A stretch of DNA of 64,000 nt from positions 1 to 64,000 of the forward strand of contig DHHF01000003.1 in assembly GCA_002403155.1 (NCBI GenBank), read 5' to 3'. The stretch's first letter is position 1, and each line of letters starts with the position of its first letter. The notes under the pieces were generated by a model. It searched no databases and had not been told where the DNA came from. It saw only the letters and a program-made list of their open reading frames with translations. Of this stretch, positions 17,211-27,100 are shown one piece after another. Source of the DNA: Sulfurovum sp. UBA4779. Its GTDB lineage: Bacteria > Campylobacterota > Campylobacteria > Campylobacterales > Sulfurovaceae. Both the position numbers and the translations under genes were made by a program.

Positions 17211-17858
17211 CTATTCTACGGTTCTGGTTAAATCTTTTTGCACAACTTGGTTGCCCATCACGCTGACTTCTGTTGCAATGCGTATATTTTTGGGTGTATC
17301 ATAACCGCACTCTTGGCCGCATTGTACCGTCCCTACCAGATAATACCTGCCGCTTGGAACACCATAGAAGCTGAAGTTGCCCTGCGCATCCGAAGCCGTA
17401 AACTTCAAATAGTTAAAAAGTCTGGGATCTGACTCGTCCATTTTATATCCGCCAAGATAGCTTTGCTGGTACCATTGTCTTGAATAGCTTGTTAACGGAT
17501 TAAGATACAATCTTGTCGACCCTCCCAAAATTTTTCTATTATAATCATCTGTCAAATAGATGGTTCCCCTCACCGTGCCTTTTCCAATTTTGGGCAAACG
17601 CGCATATTCGGAAATCGGAAAAGCAATACGCTTTACTTTCTGCGCTCCCGTTTCATCGGTAATGACCATCTCCTCTTCTGTCATGGTTTGGGTTTCTTCT
17701 TCCAAATCAGAAATATCTACATTTTCTTCTTGGGCCCTTGAATGATCTCCCCATTTTGCATATCTTCCGTCTTCTAGAGTAAGCTCTCTCTCGACACATC
17801 CGTTAAAAAGCAAGATCATTGCTGTTAACAAAAAAAATAAAAATGATTTTCTAGCCAT
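17211..17858 (-). CDS. Lipoprotein with a C-terminal carboxypeptidase-regulatory-like fold
   Basis: This protein of about 215 residues has a lipobox (LLFNGC) near residue 21. An acidic segment follows (VDISDLEEETQTMTEEEMV), then a beta-rich domain with RGTIYLTDDYNRKILGGSTRLYLNP and GNFSFYGVPSGRYYLVGTV. The second part resembles the transthyretin-like/CarboxypepD_reg folds, in which a strand turns into GxFxFxxVPxGxYxL. Two cysteines close together (QCGQECGYD) could form a disulfide or bind metal. The start at 17858 begins the signal peptide. Role unknown. Confidence 0.72.
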   Translation of the reverse strand: MARKSFLFFLLTAMILLFNGCVERELTLEDGRYAKWGDHSRAQEENVDISDLEEETQTMTEEEMVITDETGAQKVKRIAFPISEYARLPKIGKGTVRGTIYLTDDYNRKILGGSTRLYLNPLTSYSRQWYQQSYLGGYKMDESDPRLFNYLKFTASDAQGNFSFYGVPSGRYYLVGTVQCGQECGYDTPKNIRIATEVSVMGNQVVQKDLTRTVE

Positions 17859-18022
17859 TTGTTTGCTCCCTTTTATTTTATAATCCAAATTATACTGTTT
17901 TAACATTAGGAGTATCTGCAGCCTTTAGCAAGGTACCTTGTTATTTTTTATAATTTTTAAAAAAATTTTTTTTAAGTATTCCTGATACCTGTTTGCTTAA
18001 AAAACAATACTGTTTTTTTGCA

Positions 18023-19363
18023 TCATTTTCCCAAACAAAATTCACCAAACATTTTGTCCAATATCTCTTCGCTCTCATAAGGTTTGGAAATGGAAGAAAT
18101 GCTTTTAACCGCTTCTTGCAGATGATAAGAAAAGAATTCCAGTTCTCCGTTCAATAATGGCATTTTTGCCTCGATGATAGAAGTTTTTGCTTTGGTTACC
18201 GCATCGATCTGACGCGCCGTTACAAGCATCAGTTCTTCGCCTTGGCCGATGCTGTCAAAAAGTTTTTCCAACGTTTGTGTAAGATGCACAAATCCTTTTT
18301 TTGCGCTGACCTCTATGGGGCTGTATTTATCAAGTTTTGATCTATCAAGCAAAGGTTTTAAATCCGTTTTATTGATCGCAACAATACACTCCTTCTCGTT
18401 TAAGCCGTCTATAAGCTCGAGAATTTTTGCATCTTCCTCATCAAATACCCTGCTGCCGTCAAACAATGCAATAATCACGTCAGCTTCTTCTATGGAACCG
18501 AGCGAACGCTCTATGCCTATCTTTTCTATACTGTCCTGTGCCTCGCGAATACCCGCAGTATCAACCAATCTGATAATGTGAGAACCGATTCTTACCTGTT
18601 CTTCAATGGTATCTCTCGTTGTGCCGGCTATATCGCTGACAATAGCCCTCTCGTAGCTCAGCAACGCATTCAACAAAGAACTTTTTCCTACATTGGGTTT
18701 GCCGACAATGGCTACCTTGAACCCTTCCAAAAGCCCTTTGCGTCTGTGGCTGGCATCGACAATGCGTTCGATTTGAAGTATCAGGCTATCAAGCTGGACA
18801 AGAATATTTTCCATGATATCATCAGGTATCTCTTCTTCTGCATAATCTATCATCACTTCAGAATAAGCCAGTGACCTTAAAAGAGCCTCTCTGGTTTGCT
18901 CTACAAATAGTTTTAGTTCGCCTTTGAGCTGCCTGGCCAATATTTTAGCAGCATCCACGCTCTTTGCCTCAATCAGTTTAGAAACCGCTTCAGCTTCCGT
19001 AAGATCCATCTTGCCGTTAAAAAAAGCACGCTTGGAAAATTCTCCGGGCTCTGCAAGATGTATACCGTAAGCTGTCAGAGTGTCGAGTATCTCTTGTGCG
19101 ACAATCATCCCGCCGTGACATTGAAATTCAACGATATCTTCTCCCGTAAAACTGTGAGGGGCTGCAAAATAGATCATAATCGCGCGATCGATAAGGGTAT
19201 CGTCTGAAGTATAAAGCGAAGTCAAATGTGCATATCGAGGAATGATCTCTTGCTTGTGGGAGATTTTGCGGGCAATCTGCAATGCGTCCTCTCCGCTTAT
19301 CCTAACGATAGCAATAGAAGAAACGCCATGGGCAGTAGCGATAGCGGCGATTGTTTTATGCAT
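18023..19363 (-). CDS. mnmE: tRNA modification GTPase MnmE
   Basis: MnmE, with MnmG, makes the cmnm5 group on wobble uridine of several tRNAs. The protein has about 446 residues. An N-terminal folate-binding domain (1-120) contains FTGEDIVEFQCHGG. A helical domain holds an inserted G domain with GKPNVGKSS (P loop), DIAGTTRDT (switch), DTAG and NKTD (base recognition). The C-terminus ends FCLGK, matching the family C(I/L/V)GK with its essential cysteine. The start at 19363 (MHKTIAAIATA) fits the family and overlaps the jag end by 8 bp, so coupling is likely. Confidence 0.96.
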   Translation of the reverse strand: MHKTIAAIATAHGVSSIAIVRISGEDALQIARKISHKQEIIPRYAHLTSLYTSDDTLIDRAIMIYFAAPHSFTGEDIVEFQCHGGMIVAQEILDTLTAYGIHLAEPGEFSKRAFFNGKMDLTEAEAVSKLIEAKSVDAAKILARQLKGELKLFVEQTREALLRSLAYSEVMIDYAEEEIPDDIMENILVQLDSLILQIERIVDASHRRKGLLEGFKVAIVGKPNVGKSSLLNALLSYERAIVSDIAGTTRDTIEEQVRIGSHIIRLVDTAGIREAQDSIEKIGIERSLGSIEEADVIIALFDGSRVFDEEDAKILELIDGLNEKECIVAINKTDLKPLLDRSKLDKYSPIEVSAKKGFVHLTQTLEKLFDSIGQGEELMLVTARQIDAVTKAKTSIIEAKMPLLNGELEFFSYHLQEAVKSISSISKPYESEEILDKMFGEFCLGK

Positions 19364-20180
19364 GGATTTTTGTGTTAAAATCATTAATCACGATAAATTT
19401 GCTGCCGCTCTTTCCTGTTTTGACGGCAACATATTTATCAGGAAAAATTTTTCGCAGCTGCTCTAGCGCAATGTGCACCAAAATGCCGTCCAAAGGACGT
19501 GTTTTTCCTTTTCCGAACTTTTCTACACTTTCAATCACAGGCTTGATGTAGTTTCGGATCATCTCTTCTTGCGATGTCAAAAACTCGGCTATCTCAAGCT
19601 TCACAAAAAGTTCATATTTGGTATGCAGCCAATTAAACAGCATATAAGAAAGCGCATTATAGCGATACCCTTCTTTTCCTATAAGCAATGCAGCATCTTC
19701 GCCGTCTATAAAAATCAGTGCGGTATTGTCCCTGACGTCTACCTCAACCACATCAATATCAAAACACAAATAAGAGAGGAGTTCTTTGAGTTGGTTTTCT
19801 ATCAGAAGCGCCAACTCCTCATAGACAATGCCTTCTTCTTCATACGCTTCTTCACCGATATGCCTATCAACATCAAAAAAACTATCCAAAACCGCATTTT
19901 TTTCAACCAACACACTCTTATCAGCAAGAACCTCTTCTTCGGATAAAATCAGATCAATCTGCTCGATCACGGCCGACGTATTTTGTACTGCAGCAGGGCT
20001 AACATCCTCTTTTATTTGACTGTGGGCAGCAACAATAATGGCTTCTTTTTTAAAAAAGCCCATAAAGCCTTTAAAGGGATGCTGGATCACTTCATATTTA
20101 AGTTCAGTAACCGAACACTCTAATTCTTTGGCAGCCTTTTTATAGGCTTCTTCAAGAGTAGGTGCATGAACTTTTTTCAT
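19356..20180 (-). CDS. jag: Jag-like RNA-binding protein (SpoIIIJ-associated)
   Basis: This 274-residue protein has three parts. A Jag_N domain (1-50) has APTLEEAYKKAAKELECSVTELKYEVIQHP and GFMGFFKKEA. A variable acidic linker follows. The C-terminal KH domain (about 125-200) has ALLIGKEGYRYNALSYML, and an R3H domain follows. Its place between yidC and mnmE is conserved in many bacteria. It probably binds RNA and influences envelope synthesis, but the molecular task is not settled. Its ATG overlaps the yidC stop as ATGA. Confidence 0.9.
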   Translation of the reverse strand: MKKVHAPTLEEAYKKAAKELECSVTELKYEVIQHPFKGFMGFFKKEAIIVAAHSQIKEDVSPAAVQNTSAVIEQIDLILSEEEVLADKSVLVEKNAVLDSFFDVDRHIGEEAYEEEGIVYEELALLIENQLKELLSYLCFDIDVVEVDVRDNTALIFIDGEDAALLIGKEGYRYNALSYMLFNWLHTKYELFVKLEIAEFLTSQEEMIRNYIKPVIESVEKFGKGKTRPLDGILVHIALEQLRKIFPDKYVAVKTGKSGSKFIVINDFNTKIHA

Positions 20181-21784
20181 TTGCTTTCCTTTTCCTTATG
20201 ATGCAAAGCAATCGCCGCTTCTTTGTGTTTGGCATACATGTGATTGATATAATACTGCTGGGCAATCGTAAAAATATTGTTGACAAGCCAATAGAGTACA
20301 AGGCCCGACGGGAAATAGACAAAAAACACGGTCATAATCACAGGAAACCATTTAAAGATCTTCTCTTGAAGCGGATCGGTGAAATTTGACGGCGTAATTT
20401 TTTGCTGGAAATACATCGATGCGCCCATTAAAATAGGCAAAATAAAATAAGGATCCATTCTTGAAAGATCATTGATCCATAGCATCCAATGTGCACCCTG
20501 AAGCTCATCGGCATTTAAAAGCACGCGATACAATGCAAAAAATACGGGGATCTGAAGAAGCATAGGCAAACACCCGCCCATCGGATTGGCTCCGTGTTTT
20601 CTATAGAGTTCCATCATCTGCATATTCATTTTTGCAGGATCACTTTTATATTTTTCTTTAAGCTCTTTCATTTTAGGAGCAAGGTCTTTGAGTTTCTGCA
20701 TGGACATCATCCCCTTATAGGAAAGCGGAAAGAGTATCATTTTGACCAAAATCGTAAACAGGATAATCGCCCATCCCCAGTTTCCGATATATCCGTGTAT
20801 CCACAAAAGAACTTTAAAGAAAGGGATCGCCAAAAACGAAAACCAGCCGAACTCAATCGCATCGGTGAGTTCCGGATGGATGGAGTGGAGCACCTTATGA
20901 TCTTTAGGGCCTATATATCCGTGCAAAGAAGATTCACTTCTTCCTTGGACAAAAATAAGAGGATTGTCTCCTTTTTCTTTCACGATAGAAACATTCAACC
21001 CTTCATCAAAATCAAAAAACAATGAAGCATAATAGCGATCAAAGGCAGAAGCGATTTTTGCATTCTTGAAGTTTTCGTCACCTCTTGCCTCACCGTCTTC
21101 TACGGTTTTAATGATATTGTCATTGGTCTTGATCAATGCCCCTCGCACCAACATATACATAGACTGGTCAGCCACCGGCCTGTAGCCCGGAGTGATAAAA
21201 TACGATGCGTCTTTGGAAGTTGTAACAGCGACATCGTACGATCCGTTTGCCTTAAAGGTAATCTTTTTTGTAAGAGTCAGCCCTGAGAGCTTTTGCTCCA
21301 GCGTCAATGTTTGTTCTGCATCGGTTACATCTATAGTGCTGTTGCCGCCGACTACACTATAGGGTATCTCAAAGGCCTCTTTGTTGATTGCCGGATCGGA
21401 AAAACGCACTTCCAGAGGCTTTGCTTCGCGAGGGTCAAGAATCTTTAGCGTATTGCCTTCTTCATCTTTGTATTTATCTTCCAAAAGCTCTACCTGCGCA
21501 AGACGCCCAAGACTGTCTACCGTGATAACAAAATTGGCAGATTTGATCGTCCCCAAAGCAGTAGTGCTTGTTTGTACGGAAGCGTTTGCCGTCGTATCGG
21601 GCGTATGCTGTGCTGTTGGAGTACTGTCGGTGTGCGGAGCGGAATGTGTCTGGGTTTGTGCTGCATTTTTTTCAACGTTTTGTTCTGCTTGCTGTGTCGG
21701 AAAAAAATAACTGAATGCAATAAATACAACAAAAGAGAGTGCGAGTGCCAAAAGAAGTCGTTTTTGAAGATCTTGTTGTTCCAA
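20177..21784 (-). CDS. yidC: Membrane protein insertase YidC
   Basis: This 535-residue insertase places proteins into the inner membrane with or without Sec. An N-terminal helix (about 8-26) anchors a large periplasmic domain (about 80-320). The conserved transmembrane core follows (GWAIILFTILVKMILFPLSYK, then MGGCLPMLLQIPVFFALYRV and the final LYWLVNNIFTIAQQYYI). A positive cluster ends the protein. The linker after the first helix is rich in Thr, Ala, Gln and His. The start is a TTG with AAAAAGG 7 bp before it. The usual yidD gene is absent between it and rnpA. Confidence 0.95.
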   Translation of the reverse strand: MEQQDLQKRLLLALALSFVVFIAFSYFFPTQQAEQNVEKNAAQTQTHSAPHTDSTPTAQHTPDTTANASVQTSTTALGTIKSANFVITVDSLGRLAQVELLEDKYKDEEGNTLKILDPREAKPLEVRFSDPAINKEAFEIPYSVVGGNSTIDVTDAEQTLTLEQKLSGLTLTKKITFKANGSYDVAVTTSKDASYFITPGYRPVADQSMYMLVRGALIKTNDNIIKTVEDGEARGDENFKNAKIASAFDRYYASLFFDFDEGLNVSIVKEKGDNPLIFVQGRSESSLHGYIGPKDHKVLHSIHPELTDAIEFGWFSFLAIPFFKVLLWIHGYIGNWGWAIILFTILVKMILFPLSYKGMMSMQKLKDLAPKMKELKEKYKSDPAKMNMQMMELYRKHGANPMGGCLPMLLQIPVFFALYRVLLNADELQGAHWMLWINDLSRMDPYFILPILMGASMYFQQKITPSNFTDPLQEKIFKWFPVIMTVFFVYFPSGLVLYWLVNNIFTIAQQYYINHMYAKHKEAAIALHHKEKESK

Positions 21785-21868
21785 AGTGATACCTTTTTAA
21801 AATACTGATTGATTCAAGTATAGTGCAATAAATGCTAAATTTATTTGATGCAGATCAAATCGGATAGG

Positions 21869-22207
21869 CTATTTTGCAGCCAAGCATCTCTTGAGTGCGA
21901 GTAGATATGTTTCACGAATCTCTTGATAGGTTCCCTCAATCAGTGCGGGCTTTGCAACTAGCACATAACTACCTGGAGACAGAAGATCAATATTTTCTAT
22001 GAAATGTGCCCTTAGTAAACGTTTAGCTCTGTTCCGACGAACTGCATTTCCTATTTTTTTACCGGCAACAAATCCTACCTTATACTCTTCTCCTTTTTTG
22101 TAAAAGAGTACAAAATAAGAAGTATGCCATACTTTTGTGGCATGCTTATACACGCCGTCAAACTCTTTGCTAGTTTTGATTCTAGCAAAATGTTTTATGC
22201 GGCTAAT
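21869..22207 (-). CDS. rnpA: Ribonuclease P protein component, start unusual
   Basis: RnpA binds the RNase P RNA and helps trim tRNA precursors. The family signature [17 protein letters not shown] is present, with VLFYKK before it and SYVLVAKP after it. The longest frame from a standard start is a GTG at 22153 (95 codons), but conserved N-terminal residues continue in frame upstream ([15 protein letters not shown]), including the usual aromatic residue of the RNA-binding face. Between this and the first in-frame stop there is no ATG, GTG or TTG, only ATA (22198) and ATT (22207), the latter with AAAAGG 8-10 bp before it. An ATT start gives 112 residues, the normal length, and a 13-bp overlap with rpmH. 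The exact start is uncertain. Confidence 0.85.
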   Translation of the reverse strand: MSRIKHFARIKTSKEFDGVYKHATKVWHTSYFVLFYKKGEEYKVGFVAGKKIGNAVRRNRAKRLLRAHFIENIDLLSPGSYVLVAKPALIEGTYQEIRETYLLALKRCLAAK

Positions 22208-22329
22208 TTTTTTCTGCCTTTTGCTCTTCTAGCAGCAATGACTTTTCTGCCGTTTTTTGTTTTCATTCTTGATCTGAACCCATGTGTTCTTTTTTTCGGT
22301 GTTGTGTGCGGCTGATATGTTCTTTTCAT
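22195..22329 (-). CDS. rpmH: Ribosomal protein bL34
   Basis: This 44-residue basic protein reads [20 protein letters not shown] at its start and ends GRKKLAA, a full match to the L34 family. It is a structural protein of the large ribosomal subunit. An AAGGAT ribosome site precedes the ATG. It heads the block rpmH-rnpA-yidC-jag-mnmE and its last codons overlap the probable start of rnpA. dnaA, the usual neighbour in other phyla, is not here. Confidence 0.96.
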   Translation of the reverse strand: MKRTYQPHTTPKKRTHGFRSRMKTKNGRKVIAARRAKGRKKLAA

Positions 22330-22424
22330 TTGCTATAATCCTTCATAAAATTTTGCCTAAACGTATTGTAAGACAATTAGTGAGCGCGATTTTATCCTAA
22401 CATGCCTTAAATCATACTAATTTG

Positions 22425-22883
22425 CTAGTACAAACTTCTAAAAACAATTTCGCCTTCTTTGTTTTCCGATCTTGCCTGGAAATAAGCATCTGTAAGTCTT
22501 AAGATCACCTCTTTGATGGCATATTTTGTCGTTCTTACTTCCAGCGCTACAGTATAAATGCTGTGGCCGCCGCTTAGCAATATTTTTCGCAACACCCTCT
22601 CAGCAAATCGATACCCTCCTTCCACTTTTGTCTTTTGACAAAGAACGGCATGAAGATTTTCTTCTTTATTGATCTTGAAAAGCATATCTGTTTCACGTTT
22701 TTCATTTTTCAGCAGATCATACAAATCGATCTCTTTTGCAGAAATCAACACGATCACAAACGTCTGATCTTTTTTGTGTTCAAGAAAATAATACAAAATA
22801 TCAATGGAAGTTCTCAATTTGTCTATCATTTTTGATGCTGTTTTTATCTGTTTTTCATTAAAATGCAAACCTTCTCTTGCCAT
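22425..22883 (-). CDS. Unrecognised protein with a weak GGDEF-like pattern
   Basis: This 152-residue soluble protein has no sure family. The middle (about 60-105: NEKRETDMLFKINKEENLHAVLC then VEGGYRFAERVLRKI) has the rhythm of a diguanylate cyclase fold, including a strand-turn-strand where GGDEF would sit. However, the signature itself is replaced by KEENL, so no cyclase activity is expected. The first 50 residues are helical, the end is helical and charged. It has its own ribosome site (GGAGG) and stands apart, divergent from nspC. It could be a degenerate nucleotide-binding domain or something unrelated. Confidence 0.65.
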   Translation of the reverse strand: MAREGLHFNEKQIKTASKMIDKLRTSIDILYYFLEHKKDQTFVIVLISAKEIDLYDLLKNEKRETDMLFKINKEENLHAVLCQKTKVEGGYRFAERVLRKILLSGGHSIYTVALEVRTTKYAIKEVILRLTDAYFQARSENKEGEIVFRSLY

Positions 22884-22977
22884 ATCTCCTCCGTAATTTA
22901 CAATTTGTTTGGAATGGGTAACAGATGCTGATTATATCAAAAATTAATTTTAGTATACTGTTGCTATACTTGCATTT

Positions 22978-24117
22978 ATGAAAAAAGAATATATGAGCAA
23001 CCTGCCTTCTCCGCTTTGGCTTCTTGAAGAAGAACGCCTGATTTCAAACTTGGAAACAATCGCTTACATCAAAAAAGAAAGCGGCGCAAAAGTCCTGCTT
23101 GCACTTAAAGGCTATGCCTTATGGAAAAGTTTTGATATTATCAAGCCTTATCTGGAGGGATGTTGCGCCAGCGGTTTGCATGAAGCCAAATTGGCGCATG
23201 ATACGTTTGGCAAAGAAGTGCATACCTATTCGCCTGCCTTCAAAGAAGAAGAGATAGAAGAAATTGCAAGCATTTCTCATCATTTAGTCTTCAATTCGCC
23301 CGCGCAGTTCAAACAATTTGCCGCATACGCCAAAAAAATCAACCCTATACTCTCTCTGGGATTGCGTATCAATCCCGAATACTCAGAGTCTCCCAAAGAG
23401 ATTTATAATCCTTGCGGACTCTACTCAAGACTGGGCACAACGATTGCAAATTTTGATGAGAGTATTTTGGAACAATGCGAAGGGCTGCATATGCATGCGC
23501 TCTGTGAACAAGGAAGCGAAGCGCTGGAGAAAGTGTTAGAGCATTTTGAAGAGAAATTTAAAGACTATATCCCCAAAATGAAATGGATCAATTTCGGCGG
23601 AGGGCATCATATCACCCGCAAAGGGTACGACATCAACAAACTGATCACTCTTGTCAAAACGTTCAAATCCAAATACAACGTAGAAGTCTATCTAGAACCG
23701 GGAGAAGCTATAGGATGGGAGACGGGATCGCTGATCGCTACCGTACTGGATATCGTACACAACGGAATGGATATCGCCATACTTGACACTTCCGCCGAAG
23801 CACATATGCCGGATACGATCATCATGCCTTATCGCGCAGAGGTACGCAATGCAGGCAAAGCCGGCGAAAAAAACTATACCTACCGGCTCGCCGGCAATAC
23901 CTGTTTGGCAGGGGATATCATGGGAGATTACAGTTTTGACACGCCTCTTAAAATCGGAGATAAAATCATTTTCGAAGACCAAATGCACTACACCATGGTG
24001 AAAGCAACCACGTTTAACGGGATCAAGCTGCCAAGCATCGCGGTCCAAAGGGCAGACGGCACGATTGAAGTGGTAAGAGAATTTGGCTATGAAGATTTCA
24101 AAAACAGACTTTCTTAA
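22978..24117 (+). CDS. nspC: Carboxynorspermidine decarboxylase
   Basis: NspC removes CO2 from carboxyspermidine or carboxynorspermidine, the last step of the alternative polyamine route of Campylobacterota and Vibrio. The 379-residue protein belongs to the PLP-dependent fold III group. The Lys in VLLALKGYALWKSF is the probable PLP ligand. NFGGGHHITRKGYD and YLEPGEAIGWETG form the phosphate site. CLAGDIMGDYSF carries the catalytic Cys and Asp. Polyamines made this way are spermidine or norspermidine. The partner nspA/CASDH gene is not in the window. The stop codon overlaps the convergent tamB stop by 4 bp. Confidence 0.94.
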   Translation: MKKEYMSNLPSPLWLLEEERLISNLETIAYIKKESGAKVLLALKGYALWKSFDIIKPYLEGCCASGLHEAKLAHDTFGKEVHTYSPAFKEEEIEEIASISHHLVFNSPAQFKQFAAYAKKINPILSLGLRINPEYSESPKEIYNPCGLYSRLGTTIANFDESILEQCEGLHMHALCEQGSEALEKVLEHFEEKFKDYIPKMKWINFGGGHHITRKGYDINKLITLVKTFKSKYNVEVYLEPGEAIGWETGSLIATVLDIVHNGMDIAILDTSAEAHMPDTIIMPYRAEVRNAGKAGEKNYTYRLAGNTCLAGDIMGDYSFDTPLKIGDKIIFEDQMHYTMVKATTFNGIKLPSIAVQRADGTIEVVREFGYEDFKNRLS

Positions 24118-27100
24118 AAATCTGTTTTATAGATGATGTCATAGGATTGCGAAATTTCGCTTGCCTCTATCACACTTTCGGTATGCGGCGTGTGTCTATA
24201 TTGTAATTTGACACTGCTGACCTCATCATTGACATAAATGATTGTAATCTTGTCAGTAAGCCTTTTGCCCACTTCAACGCTGTTTCCTTCCCCAAAAACA
24301 AGATGGTCTATCTTTACTCCGGCATTTACCAATACCGATTTTGCCATAGCGCCTCCCATCATTTTCATCATATCGTCTCCATTGTGGGTTCCTGCCCCTG
24401 CCTCTGAATCGAACAAAATAACGGAAAGTATCTCTTCTTTTGTAAGGCTGGGAGAAGAGGAAAAATTGATGATCGGCGCATCGGGAGCCCCTGAAGCGGC
24501 AATCGTGATCAGATGGTGAAGCGCTCGGTATTTTACTTTGGCCTCAATCATCGGCTTGCCAGGGTTGCCGGTAAAATAGAGGTAGCTTTTATCAAAAACA
24601 AACTTTTTCTTTTCAAACCTGTAGGTTCCGCCTTTTGGAATCTCAACCGTACCTATCAAATTTAACGGTGCATGTTCAGCTTTATAAACCAATAAATTTG
24701 CATCGATGGCAATATCGATATCGCCTTGCTTATAGATAAGAGGTTTTTGCGTTTTTATCTGTATCGCTGCACTCAAATTATCCATAAAAGGGCTTTGCTT
24801 TTCCTTTTTGATGTCCTGAACCATCACGATATCCTCATCCGAAGCAAAGCTTTTTTGGCTCATATCATAATATACATTGCCGCCCAACAGCGTAATATCG
24901 CCTGAAATATTTGTTTTATTTCCGTCTAGCGAGGTTTTAAGATTGACCTTGCTGTCAAACTCTACAACCTCATGGGAGATATGAAGCGAATCTGCCGTGG
25001 TTGCAAATTCGCCCTTTAGCGTTTTGGTATTGTAAAACCCTTCCGTTTTGATCTGATCGTTGATCCACAATTGCCCGATGCGCAATATCTCTTTGTCGAT
25101 CTGAATCGTTGAGGGTTTCGTGGCAAAAAACTTCTGATTGTCGTAAGTAACCCGATAGTTTTCCAAAGTTATTTTAGAGGTTTCCAGCCGGCTCTTTAAC
25201 GCAATATCAGTGAGATGGTATGTTGTTTTGGAGTCGGCTTTATAGCTGATTTTAGGGGAAGAAACCAGCAAATCGACACGCTTAAGCTCTGTAATTTCCG
25301 CGCGAAGATTTGCACTCCCTTCGATCTTTGGGATCTCTTCAAACGTATAAACGGACTGCAAATCTTTCATCAGCGTTTGCAGGGATGGTGCTTTGATATC
25401 CACCGTAAATGCCTTCTGTGCAATACCGTCTATCTTTCCCTGCATTCCTCCCAGGCTTACTTTTCCCTTGACTGCTGAATCTTCCAGTACGTACAGGGCA
25501 TCAGCCTGCAGTGTTTTGGCATCTATCTTGGCGTCGATTGTTTTTTGATCCCAGACGACTTTTGCTTTCAGGGGGCTGAGATTTTCCCATTTGACCGCTT
25601 CGTTGTATGTCTTCAAAAGAGAGTCTTGCGGTATGATGCTTTCCATACTTACCTGAAGCGTTTTTTTATACAAGACATCCGCATCGATATTGACCAGATT
25701 GGAATCTATTTTTGCTTTGCCGCTCATGGTAGCATTTGCATCAAATTCCAAAGGCATATCGACTGTTATCTTTCCTTTTGTTTCCTGCAGTTTGGGAGGA
25801 AGTTCAACCATTTCGCTGAGCTTGAGGGCTTCTTTTGTTTCAAGATGCAGCTGCCCTTTTTTAAAATCAGACAAATTGAAATCTCCTTTGATATTGCCAG
25901 ATTCCAATCGGGCCTGCAAGCTGCTGATGTTTCCCTCGTAAGCAAGCACCGGAGATTCCAATAGATTTACCAATTTGGGATCGATACCCGTCAATGTTTT
26001 TGCTTGAATCTTTCCGCCGTAGCGGATCGTTTTGTCCATCTTTAAAGTATTGGTTAACAAAACCCCTTTTGCATAGGGGGTGGTAGCCAAAAGATGCGAA
26101 TCTATCTGCAGAGTTTTGCTGCCGATTTTGTAAACCGCATGCGAATGAAGCGCATCGATATCCACATTCAGCTCGCCCTCTTCTTGATCCAAAAGTCGTA
26201 TGGCTTTTGTGTTTAAATCTGCAACCGCTTCTTCTTTGGATATATTGATATCCATGACGATATTTGTGATGGCTTCTTTGCGAACCGGGAGCTTATAAAG
26301 ATCATAAAGCGCCGCACTCGGCATAACATTCAATCTTCCCATCAGTGTATTTTGACGAATTTTTCCCCGGTAGAGCGCATTGCCGACATTGGCAGTCATA
26401 TTCAGATCCAATATGCCCTGCTCTGCAGATAATTTTTCCGTATCCCATACCACATTTTCGCCCTTCAGTACAAAACGGTCTATCTTAAGCGGTTCAAAGC
26501 TTCTGGGAAGCAAAGAGATGTCTGCCTGATGCAATTTGACATATTTGGGAACAAACGGTGACGGTTCAATGCTCTGAAGATCGTTTTTGTTTTCGGCGGC
26601 AGCATTTTCTTCAGCAGCGCTTTGCATTGAAGCGACGATTGCTTGTACTGCCTGTGTGTCAACATTTTCAAGCGATAAAGACTCTATTTGCAGTATCTGA
26701 TTTAAAAAATTTGCCTCAAGACTTAACTTTGTAATATTGGTATCGGCAGAGAGTATCGCATTTTCTACCTCAAGCGCATCTTGGCGATATACAACTTTTT
26801 GTGCCCCGACAAAAAGATCTCTCACTGCAATTGCATTGCGCACAAACGTATCAAGACTTACGGAAAGATTTTCGATTGCTACCGTAAAATCAAACGGCTT
26901 TGAATCTTCCTTAGGTTCCGTATTTTCAAAAGAAGAAACAAATTTTTCGATCGTATCGACATTTGCTTTTTCGATCTGCAATTTTGTAACAGCAATTTTT
27001 TTATGCAAAAGGGCGTTGGGATTCCACTTTAAAGTGATTTTTTCGGCCAACGGCTCGCCTTGATAGCTTGGCGATGCAATCTCTATGCCTGTCAGCGCAT

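Noticed and set aside
17929..17940. Perfect 12-bp palindrome CAAGGTACCTTG upstream of the lipoprotein gene
   Set aside because: It is isolated, with no second copy and no clear promoter relation, and may arise by chance.
22195..22425. Possible replication origin next to rpmH
   Set aside because: No dnaA gene, no cluster of DnaA boxes and no AT-rich unwinding region was seen.
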